Assembly: GCA_014376765.1 (NCBI GenBank)
Contig: JACMQX010000201.1
Coordinates: 1-53,124, forward strand
Length of the DNA: 53,124 nucleotides
Source of the DNA: Ramlibacter sp.
GTDB lineage: Bacteria > Pseudomonadota > Gammaproteobacteria > Burkholderiales > Burkholderiaceae_C
Direction of reading: 5' to 3'
Part shown: in pieces, positions 16,918 to 26,149 of the stretch
Layout of the letters: the number at the start of each line of letters is the position of its first letter
Numbering within the stretch: position 1 is the first letter of the stretch
The notes under the pieces: model-generated
Database searches by the model: none
Told to the model about the DNA's origin: nothing
The model's input: the letters and a program-made list of their open reading frames with translations, nothing else
Translations under genes and position numbers: made by a program

Positions 16918-17360
16918 TGAACCTGCCTTACGGTGAACTCGCGGTCGGCCAGAAGGCTCGCTCGCGCGGACGCACCATCACCGAGACCGACGTCGTCAAC
17001 TTCTGCGGCCTCACCGGCAACTGGCTCGAGATCCATTCCAACGCCGAGTTCTCGAAGAAGTCGATGTTCGGCCAGCGCGTGGTGCAGGGCGGACTGGTGT
17101 TCGTGATCGGCAATGCGCTGTTCGGATTCGACTCTGCGGTGGTCGAGGCTTTCTACGGCGCCGACAAGCTGCGCTTCCTGAAACCCACCTTCATCGGCGA
17201 CACGATTCATGCTGAAAGCGAAATCATCGCCACGCGTGACAAGGGCGACAAACACGGCATCGTCACGGCTCAGCTGTGGGTCGTGAACCAGCGCGATGAG
17301 AAGGTGCTGAGCTGCGAGTTCACGCTGCTGATCAGGCGCGAGCGGCTGATCGTTGAATGA
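16914..17360 (+). CDS. MaoC-like dehydratase / (R)-enoyl-CoA hydratase
   Basis: A 148-residue single hot-dog-fold protein. The hydratase motif is seen as TGNWLEIHSNAEFSKKSMFG followed by VVQGG; the Asp of the usual DxNPxH is replaced by Glu (LEIH). The family adds water to 2-enoyl-CoA. Two adjacent ATGs exist (16914, 16917) and the upstream stop is between them, so it is translationally coupled to the CMD-family gene. It sits between two ACAD genes, which suits hydration after dehydrogenation. Confidence 0.88.
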   Translation: MMNLPYGELAVGQKARSRGRTITETDVVNFCGLTGNWLEIHSNAEFSKKSMFGQRVVQGGLVFVIGNALFGFDSAVVEAFYGADKLRFLKPTFIGDTIHAESEIIATRDKGDKHGIVTAQLWVVNQRDEKVLSCEFTLLIRRERLIVE

Positions 17361-17392
17361 ATTTTTGATTTTGAACCAGAGACTTTTGAGCA

Positions 17393-18532
17393 ATGAATTT
17401 CCTCACCGAAGAACAGCAAATGTGGAAGGACACGGTTGACCGTGTCATGCAGGAAGAGATCACCTGCGAATACGTGCGCAAGTGCGACACCGAACGCAAC
17501 TACCCGTACGAGGCTTACGAAAAAGTCGCGAAGATGGGCTGGCTGCGCCTTCTCGTGCCTGAAGAAAACGGCGGCGACGGTGGCACCATCTTCGACTACG
17601 CGCTGATGTGCGAGGGCCTGGCACGCTACGGTTTCGACTTTGCGACGGCCTTCATGGTGTCAACCTTCACGGCCATGAACATCTGCAAGTTCGGCACCAA
17701 GGCGCAGCAGGACCAGTACCTGCCCGCGTTCATGAAGGGCGACATCCGCTTTTCGATTTCCATCTCTGAGCCCTCTGCCGGCTCGGACGCGGCGAACACG
17801 AAGACACGGTCCGAAGAGACACCCGACGGCTGGAAGATTACCGGGCAAAAACTGTGGTGCTCGGGTGCCGCAGCGAAAAACGTCGTTATCGCCATGCTCA
17901 CACGCAGTGACAAGGCAGCCGCCAAGCACAAGGGCCTCACCGTCCTGCTTGTGCCCAACGACACCAAGGGCCTGGACATCCGCAAGTTGCCGACCATGGC
18001 CCGGCGCGCAACAGGCACGACAGAGATTTTTGCCGACGGTGCTGTGGTGCCCGCGGCCAACGTACTCGGCCAGCCGGGCGACGGCTGGATGATCATCACC
18101 GATCACCTCGAGCTGGAGCGCATCGCCGTTTCTGCCGCCTATGTTGGCAATGCGCAGCAGGCCGTGACAGACGCGATCAGGTATGCGCACGAACGCATCC
18201 AGTTCGACAAGGCCATCTACGAGTTCCAGGTGATCCGCCACATGCTTGCCGACATGCAGACCGCCGTCGATGCGGCGCGCCTCATGGTCTACCGTGCGGC
18301 CGACATGGCGTCGCGCGGGCTGCCATGCCAGCGTGAGGTCTCCATGGCCAAGCTGATGGCGTCGGAGACACTGCAGACCGTCACGCGCAACGGCATGCAG
18401 ATCCTCGGCGGCCACAGCATGCTGCCCGAAGCCGACATGGAACGCTATTTCCGGGAGGGCATGCAGTCCACCATCGGCGGCGGCACCTCGCAGATCCAGC
18501 GCACGCTGATCGCCAAGTCGCTGAGCCTTTGA
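17393..18532 (+). CDS. Acyl-CoA dehydrogenase, isovaleryl/long-chain type active site
   Basis: A 379-residue ACAD with SISEPSAGSDAANTKTR (flavin loop) and RIQFDKAIYEFQVIRHMLADM. The usual catalytic Glu near the C-terminus is Gly (STIGGGTSQIQR), while Glu242 in LELERIAVSA stands where IVD and LCAD carry their base. By analogy the enzyme may accept methyl-branched chains; this is inference. It is coupled by TGATG to the CoA-transferase gene behind it. Confidence 0.93.
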   Translation: MNFLTEEQQMWKDTVDRVMQEEITCEYVRKCDTERNYPYEAYEKVAKMGWLRLLVPEENGGDGGTIFDYALMCEGLARYGFDFATAFMVSTFTAMNICKFGTKAQQDQYLPAFMKGDIRFSISISEPSAGSDAANTKTRSEETPDGWKITGQKLWCSGAAAKNVVIAMLTRSDKAAAKHKGLTVLLVPNDTKGLDIRKLPTMARRATGTTEIFADGAVVPAANVLGQPGDGWMIITDHLELERIAVSAAYVGNAQQAVTDAIRYAHERIQFDKAIYEFQVIRHMLADMQTAVDAARLMVYRAADMASRGLPCQREVSMAKLMASETLQTVTRNGMQILGGHSMLPEADMERYFREGMQSTIGGGTSQIQRTLIAKSLSL

Positions 18533-19797
18533 TGACAGACTCCGCTTCGCCAAACACCACCGTGAAAGCGCCGCTCGCTGGAGTGCGCGTGCTCGACCTC
18601 ACGCGCATCCTGGCCGGCCCCTGGGCCACGCAGAACCTCGCCGACCTCGGCGCCGAAGTCATCAAGATCGAGAACCCGCAGGGCGGTGACGACACGCGGC
18701 AGATGGGCCCGCCCTTCGTCCGGGACCAGCACACCGGCGAGAACGCCGACGCCGCTTACTTTCTTGCAGCGAACCGCGGCAAGGAGTCGGTGGCCATCGA
18801 CATTGCCACGCCCGAAGGCCAGAAGCTGGTGCGCGCGCTGGCTGCAAAGTGCGACGTACTGGTTGAGAACTTCAAGGTCGGCGGCCTCAAGCGCTACGGC
18901 CTTGACTATGAAAGCCTGCACAGGGAACTGCCTCAGCTCATTTACTGCTCCATCACCGGCTTTGGGCAGACAGGCCCTTACAAGCAGCGCGCGGGCTATG
19001 ACTATTTGATCCAGGGCATGGGCGGCCTCATGAGTGTGACGGGCGAGCCCGACCACAAGCCGGGCGGCGGACCGCAGCGCGCCGGCGTGGCGCTGGCCGA
19101 CATCATCTCAGGCATGTATGCGGCGCTCGGCATCGTCTCTGCACTGCGCCACCGGGACGCGGGCGGTGGAGGCCAGCAGCTGGACATCGGCATGCTCGAC
19201 GTGCAGGTCGCCGTGCTCGCCAACCAGTCGATGAACTTCCTCACGACCGGCGTGGCGCCGCAGCGCATGGGTAACGGCCACCCGAACATCGTGCCCTACC
19301 AGTACTTTCCGGCAACGGACGGGCAATTCATTCTTGCCGTGGGCAATGACGCGCAGTTCCGCAAGGCGATGCAGGTGCTGGGCCTGGCTGACGAAGCCAC
19401 GGACCCGCGCTTCACCAACATTTCATTGCGTGTGAAGAACCGCGAAGTATTGCTGGCGATGATGGCCGAGCGCACGAAGACGCGCAGCATCGACGACTGG
19501 GTTGCCGCGATGGAAGCCGTCGACGTGCCCTGCGGCCCGATCAACACCATCGACCGCGTTTTCGCCGACCCGCAAGTCAAAGCCCGAGGCGTGCAGATGT
19601 CGCTGCCGCACCAGGCCGCGGGCAACGTGCCGTCGGTCGCGAACCCGATGCGATTTTCAGAAACACCGATCCGCTATGACGCCGGCCCTCCCGTGCTCGG
19701 CCAGCACACGCATGAAGTCCTGCGCCGCGTGCTCGGCGCGAGTGACGGCGAGATCGAAGGCTGGAGCGCCGCGGGAATCATCAAGGAGACACCATGA
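18532..19797 (+). CDS. CaiB/BaiF-family (class III) CoA-transferase
   Basis: A 421-residue protein. Family motifs are VLDLTRILAGPWATQNLADL at the start, LAANRGKESVAIDI, VENFKVGGLKRYGLDY, SITGFGQTGPY, and VALADIISGMYAALG with the catalytic Asp. It transfers CoA between carboxylic acids and so activates a substrate acid without ATP. The ATG at 18532 (TGATG overlap) is preferred to a TTG one codon earlier. Placed between an ACAD and a MaoC gene, it is the likely activating enzyme for the acid bound by the neighbouring Bug receptors; this link is inferred. Confidence 0.93.
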   Translation: MTDSASPNTTVKAPLAGVRVLDLTRILAGPWATQNLADLGAEVIKIENPQGGDDTRQMGPPFVRDQHTGENADAAYFLAANRGKESVAIDIATPEGQKLVRALAAKCDVLVENFKVGGLKRYGLDYESLHRELPQLIYCSITGFGQTGPYKQRAGYDYLIQGMGGLMSVTGEPDHKPGGGPQRAGVALADIISGMYAALGIVSALRHRDAGGGGQQLDIGMLDVQVAVLANQSMNFLTTGVAPQRMGNGHPNIVPYQYFPATDGQFILAVGNDAQFRKAMQVLGLADEATDPRFTNISLRVKNREVLLAMMAERTKTRSIDDWVAAMEAVDVPCGPINTIDRVFADPQVKARGVQMSLPHQAAGNVPSVANPMRFSETPIRYDAGPPVLGQHTHEVLRRVLGASDGEIEGWSAAGIIKETP

Positions 19798-20300
19798 GTA
19801 AAGAAGCACCCAACGTTGGGCAGGAACAGGGCTGGGACGACGTCAAGGTGCAAGGCACCGGCTGGTACTGGGACGACCTGACAGTCGGCCAGCGTTTTCG
19901 CACCCTCGCCCGCACGATCACCGAAGCCGACATCACGATGTTCGTCGGCGTGACGGGCATGGTCGAAGAAATGTTCACCAACGTCGAGTACATCAAGGCC
20001 GAGTCGAAGATCGGCGCGCGACCTGCGCCAGGGTCGATGGTCTATTGCATCTGCGAAGGTCTGCTGATGCAGTCGACCATGCAGCGCACCGGCATGGCGT
20101 TTCTTGAATGCGACCTGCGCATCCTGAGGCCCACGGTGGCCGGCGACACCATCCAGGTGCAGGCCGAGGTAGTGGAGGCGCGTGGTACGAGCAAGCCTGG
20201 CCGCGGCCTGGTCCGCACCTTCAACCGCGTCGTGAACCAGCGCGGCGAAGTCGTCGCTACGTACAACCCCTTGCGCATGGTGAAGGGACGGCCGCAGTAG
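19794..20300 (+). CDS. MaoC-family hydratase
   Basis: A 168-residue hot-dog protein, second MaoC member of this block. The core starts at WYWDDLTVGQRFRTLARTIT, then TITEADITMFVGVTGM. The expected DxNPxH hydratase motif is not conserved (VEEMFTNVEYIKAE), so it may be an acyl-CoA thioesterase-like or specialised hydratase. The ATG overlaps the CoA-transferase stop (ATGA). It is followed by 63 bases of spacer and the first of three Bug genes. Confidence 0.85.
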   Translation: MSKEAPNVGQEQGWDDVKVQGTGWYWDDLTVGQRFRTLARTITEADITMFVGVTGMVEEMFTNVEYIKAESKIGARPAPGSMVYCICEGLLMQSTMQRTGMAFLECDLRILRPTVAGDTIQVQAEVVEARGTSKPGRGLVRTFNRVVNQRGEVVATYNPLRMVKGRPQ

Positions 20301-20363
20301 AACGGCTGCGGTACGGCTGCGCTTCACCTTTAGTTTTTTTGATAACCCGTTAGGAGACAAACC

Positions 20364-21341
20364 ATGAAACTGCTGACATCGCTGAAGGCACTGCTGACCG
20401 GAGGAGCACTGCTTGCGCTTGCCACCGCGTCACTCGCACAGACCGCTGCGACCTTCCCCAACAAGCCGATCCACATCGTCGTGCCCTTTGCAGCCGGCAC
20501 CACGACTGACCAGGCGGCGCGCTACATCGGCCAGAAGATCCTCGACCAGTACAAGCAGCCGGTGATCGTCGAGAACAAGGCCGGCGCGAACGGCTTCATC
20601 GCGCTGCAGTATTTGCTTCAACAGCCGGCGGACGGCTACTTCATCACCATCGGAACCAACACCACGCATGCGGCCAACGGCGCGCTTTTCAAGAAGGTGC
20701 CGTACGACCCGGTCGGCGACTTCGTGCCGCTCACCGGGGTGACGATTGGCGGTGTGGTGCTGGTCGTTGCACCCACGACCCCCGCAAACAACGTGCAAGA
20801 GCTGATCGCGCTGGCAAAGAAGAGCGGCAAGATGACCTTCGGCAGCGGCAATTCGTCGTCGCGCGCGGGCGGCGAGGTCATGCGCGAAATGGCCGGCATC
20901 GAGCTCACACACGTTCCCTACAAGGCGCTGCCGGCCGCCATCACCGACGTGATGGGCGGGCAGATCGACATGGTGTTCGGCGACGCGCCGGCCGTGATGC
21001 CGCTGGTCAGGGCCGGCAAGCTCAAGGCGCTGGGTGTTTCAACTCGTGCGCGCATGCCGGGCTATGAAGAGATCCCCACCATCGCCGAGCAGGGCGTCAA
21101 GGGCTATGAAACCAACGGATGGCTCGCAGCCTTCGCGCCCAAGGGTACGCCGCCCGACGTGGCCGACAAGCTGAGCAAGATGATTGCCGACATCATGCGC
21201 ACGCCCGAAGCCGAAAAGTATTTCGGCGCCAATGCATGGAAGCCGATCCCCATGACGCGCGCCGAAATGGCGGCCTTCCAGAAGACCGAGATCGCCCGCT
21301 GGGCACGCCTGGTCAAGAGCGCCGGTATCGAACCTGAATGA
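20364..21341 (+). CDS. Bug/TctC-family substrate-binding protein, tandem copy 1
   Basis: A 325-residue periplasmic receptor. The signal peptide ends at ASLAQ. Mature motifs are IHIVVPFAAGTTTDQAARYI, QQPADGYFITIG, THVPYKALPAAITDVMGG and a C-terminal KSAGIEPE. The GTTTDQ loop replaces the usual GGxTD ligand loop and is shared with the next two copies. AGGAGACAAACC precedes the ATG. It starts a head-to-tail array of three close paralogues without permease genes. Confidence 0.94.
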   Translation: MKLLTSLKALLTGGALLALATASLAQTAATFPNKPIHIVVPFAAGTTTDQAARYIGQKILDQYKQPVIVENKAGANGFIALQYLLQQPADGYFITIGTNTTHAANGALFKKVPYDPVGDFVPLTGVTIGGVVLVVAPTTPANNVQELIALAKKSGKMTFGSGNSSSRAGGEVMREMAGIELTHVPYKALPAAITDVMGGQIDMVFGDAPAVMPLVRAGKLKALGVSTRARMPGYEEIPTIAEQGVKGYETNGWLAAFAPKGTPPDVADKLSKMIADIMRTPEAEKYFGANAWKPIPMTRAEMAAFQKTEIARWARLVKSAGIEPE

Positions 21342-21354
21342 CGCAGGAGTGATC

Positions 21355-22347
21355 ATGAACAAGCACAACATCACACGCCGCCTCGCCATCAACACCTTAT
21401 TGGGCGCCGCTCTGGCCGCCGCAGCCTGCGCGTCTTTCGCGCAGACCGCTGCGACCTGGCCCAACAAGCCGGTGCGCATCATCGTGCCGTTCGCAGCGGG
21501 CACGACGACCGACCAGGCCGCGCGCTACATCGCGCTGAAGATGAGCGACATCACGAAGCTGCCGGTCGTCGTCGAGAATAAGGCGGGCGCCAGTGGTTTC
21601 ATCGCGCTGCAGTACGTGCTGCAGCAACCGGCCGACGGCTACACCTTCGTCATCGGCACGGTGACCACGCACTCCGCGAACCTCGCGTTCTTCAAGAAGC
21701 TGCCATATGACCCGGTGGCCGATTTCGTGCCGCTGTCCGGCGTGACCATTGGCGGCGTCGTGCTGGCCGTCGCGCCGTCGAACCCTGCCAACAACGTGCA
21801 GGACCTGATCGCGATGGCGAAGAAGAATCCGGGCAAGCTGACCTTCGGCAGCGGCAACTCGTCGTCACGCTCCGGCGGCGAGATCCTGAAAGACCTGGCC
21901 GGCATCAACATCGTGAACGTGCCCTACAAGGCGTTGACCGTGGCGATCACCGACCTGATGGGCGGCCAGATCGACATGGTGTTCGGCGACGGACCGGCCG
22001 TGCTGCCGCTGATTCGCTCCGGCAAGCTCAAGGCGCTGGGCGTTTCTACCGTCGGCCGCATGCCGAGCGCAGAGGAAATCCCGACCATCGCCGAACAGGG
22101 CGTGAAAGGTTACGAAAGCACCGGCTGGCTGGCGGCGTTCGCCGCCAAGGGCACGCCGCCCGATGTGGCCGACAAGCTGGGCAAGATGATTGCCGACATC
22201 ATGCGCACGCCTGACGCAGAGAAGTACTTCCTGTCGAATGCATGGAAGCCGATCCCGATGACGGGTGCCGAGCTGGCTGCATTCCAGAAGGCAGACATCG
22301 CGCGGTGGCAGCGGATGGTCAAAAGTGCCGGCATTGAGCCTGAATGA
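21355..22347 (+). CDS. Bug/TctC-family substrate-binding protein, tandem copy 2
   Basis: A 330-residue receptor close to copy 1, with the same VPFAAGTTTDQAARYI loop, FGSGNSSSR segment, MGGQIDMVFGDGPAV and KSAGIEPE end. The signal peptide is LLGAALAAAACASFAQ. AGGAG (21345-21349) lies 5 bases before the ATG at 21355; a GTG at 21349 would overlap the ribosome site. The gap to copy 1 is 13 bases. Differences cluster in the ligand-facing half (GTVTTHSANLAF), which suggests the copies bind related but different acids. Confidence 0.93.
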   Translation: MNKHNITRRLAINTLLGAALAAAACASFAQTAATWPNKPVRIIVPFAAGTTTDQAARYIALKMSDITKLPVVVENKAGASGFIALQYVLQQPADGYTFVIGTVTTHSANLAFFKKLPYDPVADFVPLSGVTIGGVVLAVAPSNPANNVQDLIAMAKKNPGKLTFGSGNSSSRSGGEILKDLAGINIVNVPYKALTVAITDLMGGQIDMVFGDGPAVLPLIRSGKLKALGVSTVGRMPSAEEIPTIAEQGVKGYESTGWLAAFAAKGTPPDVADKLGKMIADIMRTPDAEKYFLSNAWKPIPMTGAELAAFQKADIARWQRMVKSAGIEPE

Positions 22348-23342
22348 CCGCTGCAGCGATCATGAACCCACTACGCATCACACGCCGGCTGCTCGTCGGC
22401 GCAGCGCTCGCATCCGCAGCCTGCGCCTCGCTTGCGCAGACGGCGGCGGGTTTTCCCAACAAGCCGATCCACATCATCGTGCCGTTCGGCGCGGGCACGA
22501 CGACCGACCTGGCCGCGCGGTTCATCGGGCAACGCATGTCGGATATGACGAAACAGCCGGTGGTGGTCGAGAACAAGGCCGGCGCCAACGGCTTCATCGC
22601 GTTGCAATATCTGCTGCAGCAGCCGGCAGACGGCTACAGCATCACCATCGGCACCAACACCACGCACGCGGCCAACTCCGCGCTGTTCAAGAAGGTGCCC
22701 TACGACCCGCTGGCGGACTTCGTTCCGCTGTCGGGTGTGATCATCGGCGGTTCTGTGCTTGCCGTGTCACCCAATACCCAAGCCAACAATGTGCAGGAAC
22801 TGCTCGCGCTTGCAAAAAAGAACCCCGGCAAGATGAGCTTCGGCGGCGGCAATTCGGCCGCGCGCGTGAGCGGCGAGTTGCTCAAGGAACTGGGCGGTAT
22901 CGACATCATCCATGTGCCTTACAAGACGCTGCCCATGGCGATTACCGACGTGATGGGCGGGCAGATCGACATGGTGTTCGGCGACGCGCCGGCCATCATG
23001 CCGCAGGTGCGTGCGGGCAAGATGAAGGCGCTGGGCGTGACCACGCGTGCACGCATGCCAGGCTATGAAGATATTCCGACGATGGCCGAGCAGGGCCTGC
23101 GCGGCTTTGAGCTGAACGGCTGGCTCGCCGCCTTCGCGCCCAAGGGCACGCCGCCCGATGTGGCTGACAAGCTCAGCAAGATGATCGCGGACATCATGCG
23201 CACGCCCGAAGCCGAGACCTTCTTCGGCAAGAACGCGTGGAAGCCATTTCCCGGCACCGGCGCAGAGCTCGGGGCCTTCCAGCGCGCCGAGTTGCAGAAG
23301 TGGCAGCGCATGATCAAAAGCGCAGGCATCGAGCCGGAGTGA
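22344..23342 (+). CDS. Bug/TctC-family substrate-binding protein, tandem copy 3
   Basis: A 332-residue receptor, third of the array, with VPFGAGTTTDLAARFIG, MGGQIDMVFGDAPAI and KSAGIEPE. The ATG at 22344 overlaps the stop of copy 2 (ATGA). An alternative ATG at 22362 aligns with the start of copy 2, since both follow GATC and continue AAC; no good ribosome site precedes either, which points to coupling. The junction itself looks like a copy of the copy 1-copy 2 junction, consistent with tandem duplication. Confidence 0.92.
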   Translation: MTAAAIMNPLRITRRLLVGAALASAACASLAQTAAGFPNKPIHIIVPFGAGTTTDLAARFIGQRMSDMTKQPVVVENKAGANGFIALQYLLQQPADGYSITIGTNTTHAANSALFKKVPYDPLADFVPLSGVIIGGSVLAVSPNTQANNVQELLALAKKNPGKMSFGGGNSAARVSGELLKELGGIDIIHVPYKTLPMAITDVMGGQIDMVFGDAPAIMPQVRAGKMKALGVTTRARMPGYEDIPTMAEQGLRGFELNGWLAAFAPKGTPPDVADKLSKMIADIMRTPEAETFFGKNAWKPFPGTGAELGAFQRAELQKWQRMIKSAGIEPE

Positions 23343-23350
23343 ACACACCG

Positions 23351-24112
23351 ATGGTTCATCACCCCATTCTTGCGGGCAAGCTTGCGCTCGTTACCGGAGC
23401 GGCCAGCGGCATCGGCCGTTCGATCGCTGTGGCCTATGGAAAGGCCGGCGCACGTGTGGTGCTGACCGATCGCGTTGAAGGCGCTTGCGACAGCGCGGTT
23501 GAAGAGATTGCTGCTTCAGGTGGTACAGCCTGGGGTTTCAAACTCGACGTGACCGACAGTGATGCGTCGGTCGCGCTTGCAGCCAGGGTGCAGCAGGACA
23601 TGGGCGACCTCGACGTTCTCGTCAACAGCGCCGGCGTCATCATTCGCGAGACTGTCGACAGCCCGCGTGCCCACGACAACATCCGCCGCACCATGGACGT
23701 CAACCTCTTCGGCACCTTTAACACGATCCACGCGTGGCTGCCGGCATTGCGCAGAAGCAGGGGCTGCATCATCAACGTCGCGTCCGGCTCGGCGTTCGTT
23801 GCTTCGCCGGGCGCGCTCGGTTACTCCGCCTCCAAAGGCGCGGTGAAGATGCTCACGCAGGCCATGGCCGCAGACCTCGGCAAGGACGGCATCCGCGTCA
23901 ACGCCCTCGCCCCCGGCGTCATCGCCACGCCCATGACCGAGTACACACAAAACGACCCCGAGCGCATGACCCGCTTCCTCGCACGCATCCCCGCCGCGCG
24001 ACTGGGCACCCCGGATGAACTGGCAGGCCCCGCCATCTTCCTCGCCTCGGACATGGCAACCTACGTCAACGGCGTAACCCTCCCCGTAGACGGCGGCAAA
24101 CTCGCAATGTAG
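23351..24112 (+). CDS. Short-chain dehydrogenase/reductase (SDR)
   Basis: A 253-residue classical SDR: TGAASGIGRS cofactor motif, VNSAGV, the Ser of INVASGSAF, YSASK catalytic pair and a C-terminal YVNGVTLPVDGG. LTDR at the end of beta-2 suggests NAD(H). The ATG at 23351 is used; a GTG at 23339 overlapping the upstream stop (GTGA) would add only four residues. It closes the series of tightly spaced genes before the repeat at 24148. Confidence 0.9.
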   Translation: MVHHPILAGKLALVTGAASGIGRSIAVAYGKAGARVVLTDRVEGACDSAVEEIAASGGTAWGFKLDVTDSDASVALAARVQQDMGDLDVLVNSAGVIIRETVDSPRAHDNIRRTMDVNLFGTFNTIHAWLPALRRSRGCIINVASGSAFVASPGALGYSASKGAVKMLTQAMAADLGKDGIRVNALAPGVIATPMTEYTQNDPERMTRFLARIPAARLGTPDELAGPAIFLASDMATYVNGVTLPVDGGKLAM

Positions 24113-24147
24113 AGCCGCGAAACATGTCGCCCGCCACAGCCCAGCTC

Positions 24148-24224
24148 TTGGGGTCGGATCCAAATTCAGGACAACGACCTCCACGGCGCACGCGGTACCC
24201 AACGAAATTTGGCTCTGACCCCAA
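24148..24224. repeat. Dispersed hairpin repeat, copy C
   Basis: A 77-base element of the same family as those at 80-156 and 221-295. The outer arms TTGGGGTC and the complementary GACCCCAA are perfect, and the CAGGACA block follows the left arm as in copy A. The inner arms changed in a compensated way (AAATT with GGATCC on the left, AAATTTGG on the right). It lies between the SDR stop and the MmgE/PrpD start and may attenuate read-through. Confidence 0.75.
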
Positions 24225-24276
24225 TAGCGTTCCCGGAGACCGTGCCTTCAGAGTTACGACATAAAGGCAACCAGCC

Positions 24277-25725
24277 ATGACAACCCTCATCCAGCAACTA
24301 GCCGCCTTCACCCAGGTCCGCTATGAAGACCTCCCCCCCGCTGTCATCGAAGAATCGAAACGCCTGCTCCTCGACTCGATAGGCGCAGCCCTGGCCGCCG
24401 TCGACTCCCCAAAAGGCCGTATCGGCATCGACTACGGAGTCCTCACAGGCGGCACTGGCAAATCAACAGTCGTCGGCACCAGTCACAAGCTCAACATCTT
24501 CGGCGCCGCCTTCGCCAACGCAGAGCTCATCAACGCACTCGACATGGACGCCATCCTCCCGCCCGGCCACGTCACGCCCTACGTGCTCCCCGGCGCGCTG
24601 GCCGTCGCGGAAGAGCGCGGCATGTCGGGCAAGGAACTCATCCGCGCCATCGCCGTGTCGCACGAAATTTCGTATCGTCTCGGCAAGGCGATGGATTATT
24701 TGCGCGACACAAAAGACGGCAAGATCGCCACGCCACGGGTCTACGGCTACAGCAGCACAGTGTTCGGCGCCACAGCCGCCATCGCCATGCTGCAAGGCCA
24801 TACGGCAGAGCGCACCGCCCACGCACTCGGCATTGCAGGCTGCACATCACCCGTCAATGCGCAGATGGCCTGGTTCGACCACGCGCCCAGCTCCACCATC
24901 AAGTATTTGCTCGGCGGCACGCTCACGCAGACAGCGATGACGGCCGCGCACATGGCGCTGCTCGGCCACCGAGGCGACATCATGGTCCTGGACGACCGCG
25001 AGGTCGGCTACCCGCGCTTCATGGGCACGAACCGGTGGGAGCCCGACGTCATCACCAAGGGCCTGGGGAAAGACTGGCGGTTCCCCGCCGAGACTTCGTA
25101 CAAGCCTTACGCCCACTGCCGCATCCTCCATGCGCTCGCCGATGTGCTCATCGACATGGTCAAGGCAAAAAACATCAAGCCTGAAGAAATCGAGAGCATC
25201 AAGATATGGGTAGAAGGCATGGCCGCGCGGCCCATCTGGTTGAACCGTGAAATTCACGATGTGATGGATGCGCAGTTCAGCATTGCGCATGGCATTGCTG
25301 TCGCGGCGCACTGCCCGCCGACGGCGCGGGCGTGGCAGGACCCTGAGCTGGTGTTCAGCAAGTCAGTAATGGCGCTGATGGAGAAGGTCACGCATGAAGT
25401 GCACCCTGATTATGTGAAGCTGCTGACGAGTCATGGGGCAAGCCGGCCAGCGAAGGTGGAATTGCGGGCGCGGGGGGAGACCTTCACGGGCGAGAAGCGG
25501 TATCCGAAGGGGAGTCCGTCGCCAGATCCATCGAGTGCGATGACGAATGAAGAGTTACAGGCAAAGTTCCACGCAAATTCTTTGGGGGTGATCACAGCTT
25601 CATCCGCAGAAGGGATTGTCGCTTCCGTATCTGGACTTGAATCAGTAAGGAACGTCGGCCAGCTGATGGAATTGACAGCGACGGCACCGATCAACACAGG
25701 CGAGAAATCATTTGAGCCAGCTTGA
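24277..25725 (+). CDS. MmgE/PrpD family protein (2-methylcitrate dehydratase-like)
   Basis: A 482-residue protein matching the family in length. It begins with an all-helical domain (LDSIGAALAAVDSPKGR, GAAFANAELINALDMDA, PGHVTPYVLPGALAVAE) and continues with the conserved YKPYAHCRILHALAD segment before the smaller C-terminal domain. The family includes 2-methylcitrate dehydratase, iminodisuccinate epimerase and cis-aconitate decarboxylase, so the reaction is a hydration, dehydration or decarboxylation of a di- or tricarboxylate. The exact substrate is unknown. AAAGGCAA precedes the ATG. It stands after the repeat, so it may have its own promoter. Confidence 0.9.
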   Translation: MTTLIQQLAAFTQVRYEDLPPAVIEESKRLLLDSIGAALAAVDSPKGRIGIDYGVLTGGTGKSTVVGTSHKLNIFGAAFANAELINALDMDAILPPGHVTPYVLPGALAVAEERGMSGKELIRAIAVSHEISYRLGKAMDYLRDTKDGKIATPRVYGYSSTVFGATAAIAMLQGHTAERTAHALGIAGCTSPVNAQMAWFDHAPSSTIKYLLGGTLTQTAMTAAHMALLGHRGDIMVLDDREVGYPRFMGTNRWEPDVITKGLGKDWRFPAETSYKPYAHCRILHALADVLIDMVKAKNIKPEEIESIKIWVEGMAARPIWLNREIHDVMDAQFSIAHGIAVAAHCPPTARAWQDPELVFSKSVMALMEKVTHEVHPDYVKLLTSHGASRPAKVELRARGETFTGEKRYPKGSPSPDPSSAMTNEELQAKFHANSLGVITASSAEGIVASVSGLESVRNVGQLMELTATAPINTGEKSFEPA

Positions 25726-25785
25726 TCGATAACACCAGCGCCAAAGACGAGCCGTCGGTAATTCTCCTGGCGGCGGTTATGGGAA

Positions 25786-26016
25786 CTAGTAGAGACCCCT
25801 CAATGGACCAATAGCCGAATGCCAGAAACTGTCACCATAGCGAAGAGCTAATAGCGCAAAGGTTATGGTGAGCCACAGAAAAGTGCCACACAACCAAACC
25901 CAGTTCATGCTCGGCAGGTACACAGCAAAGTAAATGCTGACGACTATCCCGAACAGGCTGCCGCACACAAGACGACCAAACTCGTTCAAAACGATACAGG
26001 CGCTTTCCGTTGGCAT
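25786..26016 (-). CDS. Small membrane protein, possibly the 3' part of a frameshifted gene
   Basis: A 76-residue ORF (MPTESACIVLNEFGRLVCG) with two hydrophobic segments (FGIVVSIYFAVYL and WLCGTFLWLTITFALLALRY). An overlapping frame starting at ATG 26083 gives a more protein-like N-terminus (MSLKKPDLRQSSKILSDVIP) but soon becomes Cys/His-rich and unlike a protein. A frameshift joining the two is possible. I do not recognise the family. The stretch has lower G+C than its surroundings, a sign of acquired DNA. Confidence 0.4.
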   Translation of the reverse strand: MPTESACIVLNEFGRLVCGSLFGIVVSIYFAVYLPSMNWVWLCGTFLWLTITFALLALRYGDSFWHSAIGPLRGLY

Positions 26017-26149
26017 CAAAGGGTATAACGTCGCTCAATATTTTGCTGCTTTGTCGAAGGTCTGGTTTTTTCAAAGACATCATCTTAGCCAGCTACGTAA
26101 CCCCCGCGGCGCACACACGGCTTTGGAATCTGAAGCCACTTAGTCCTCA

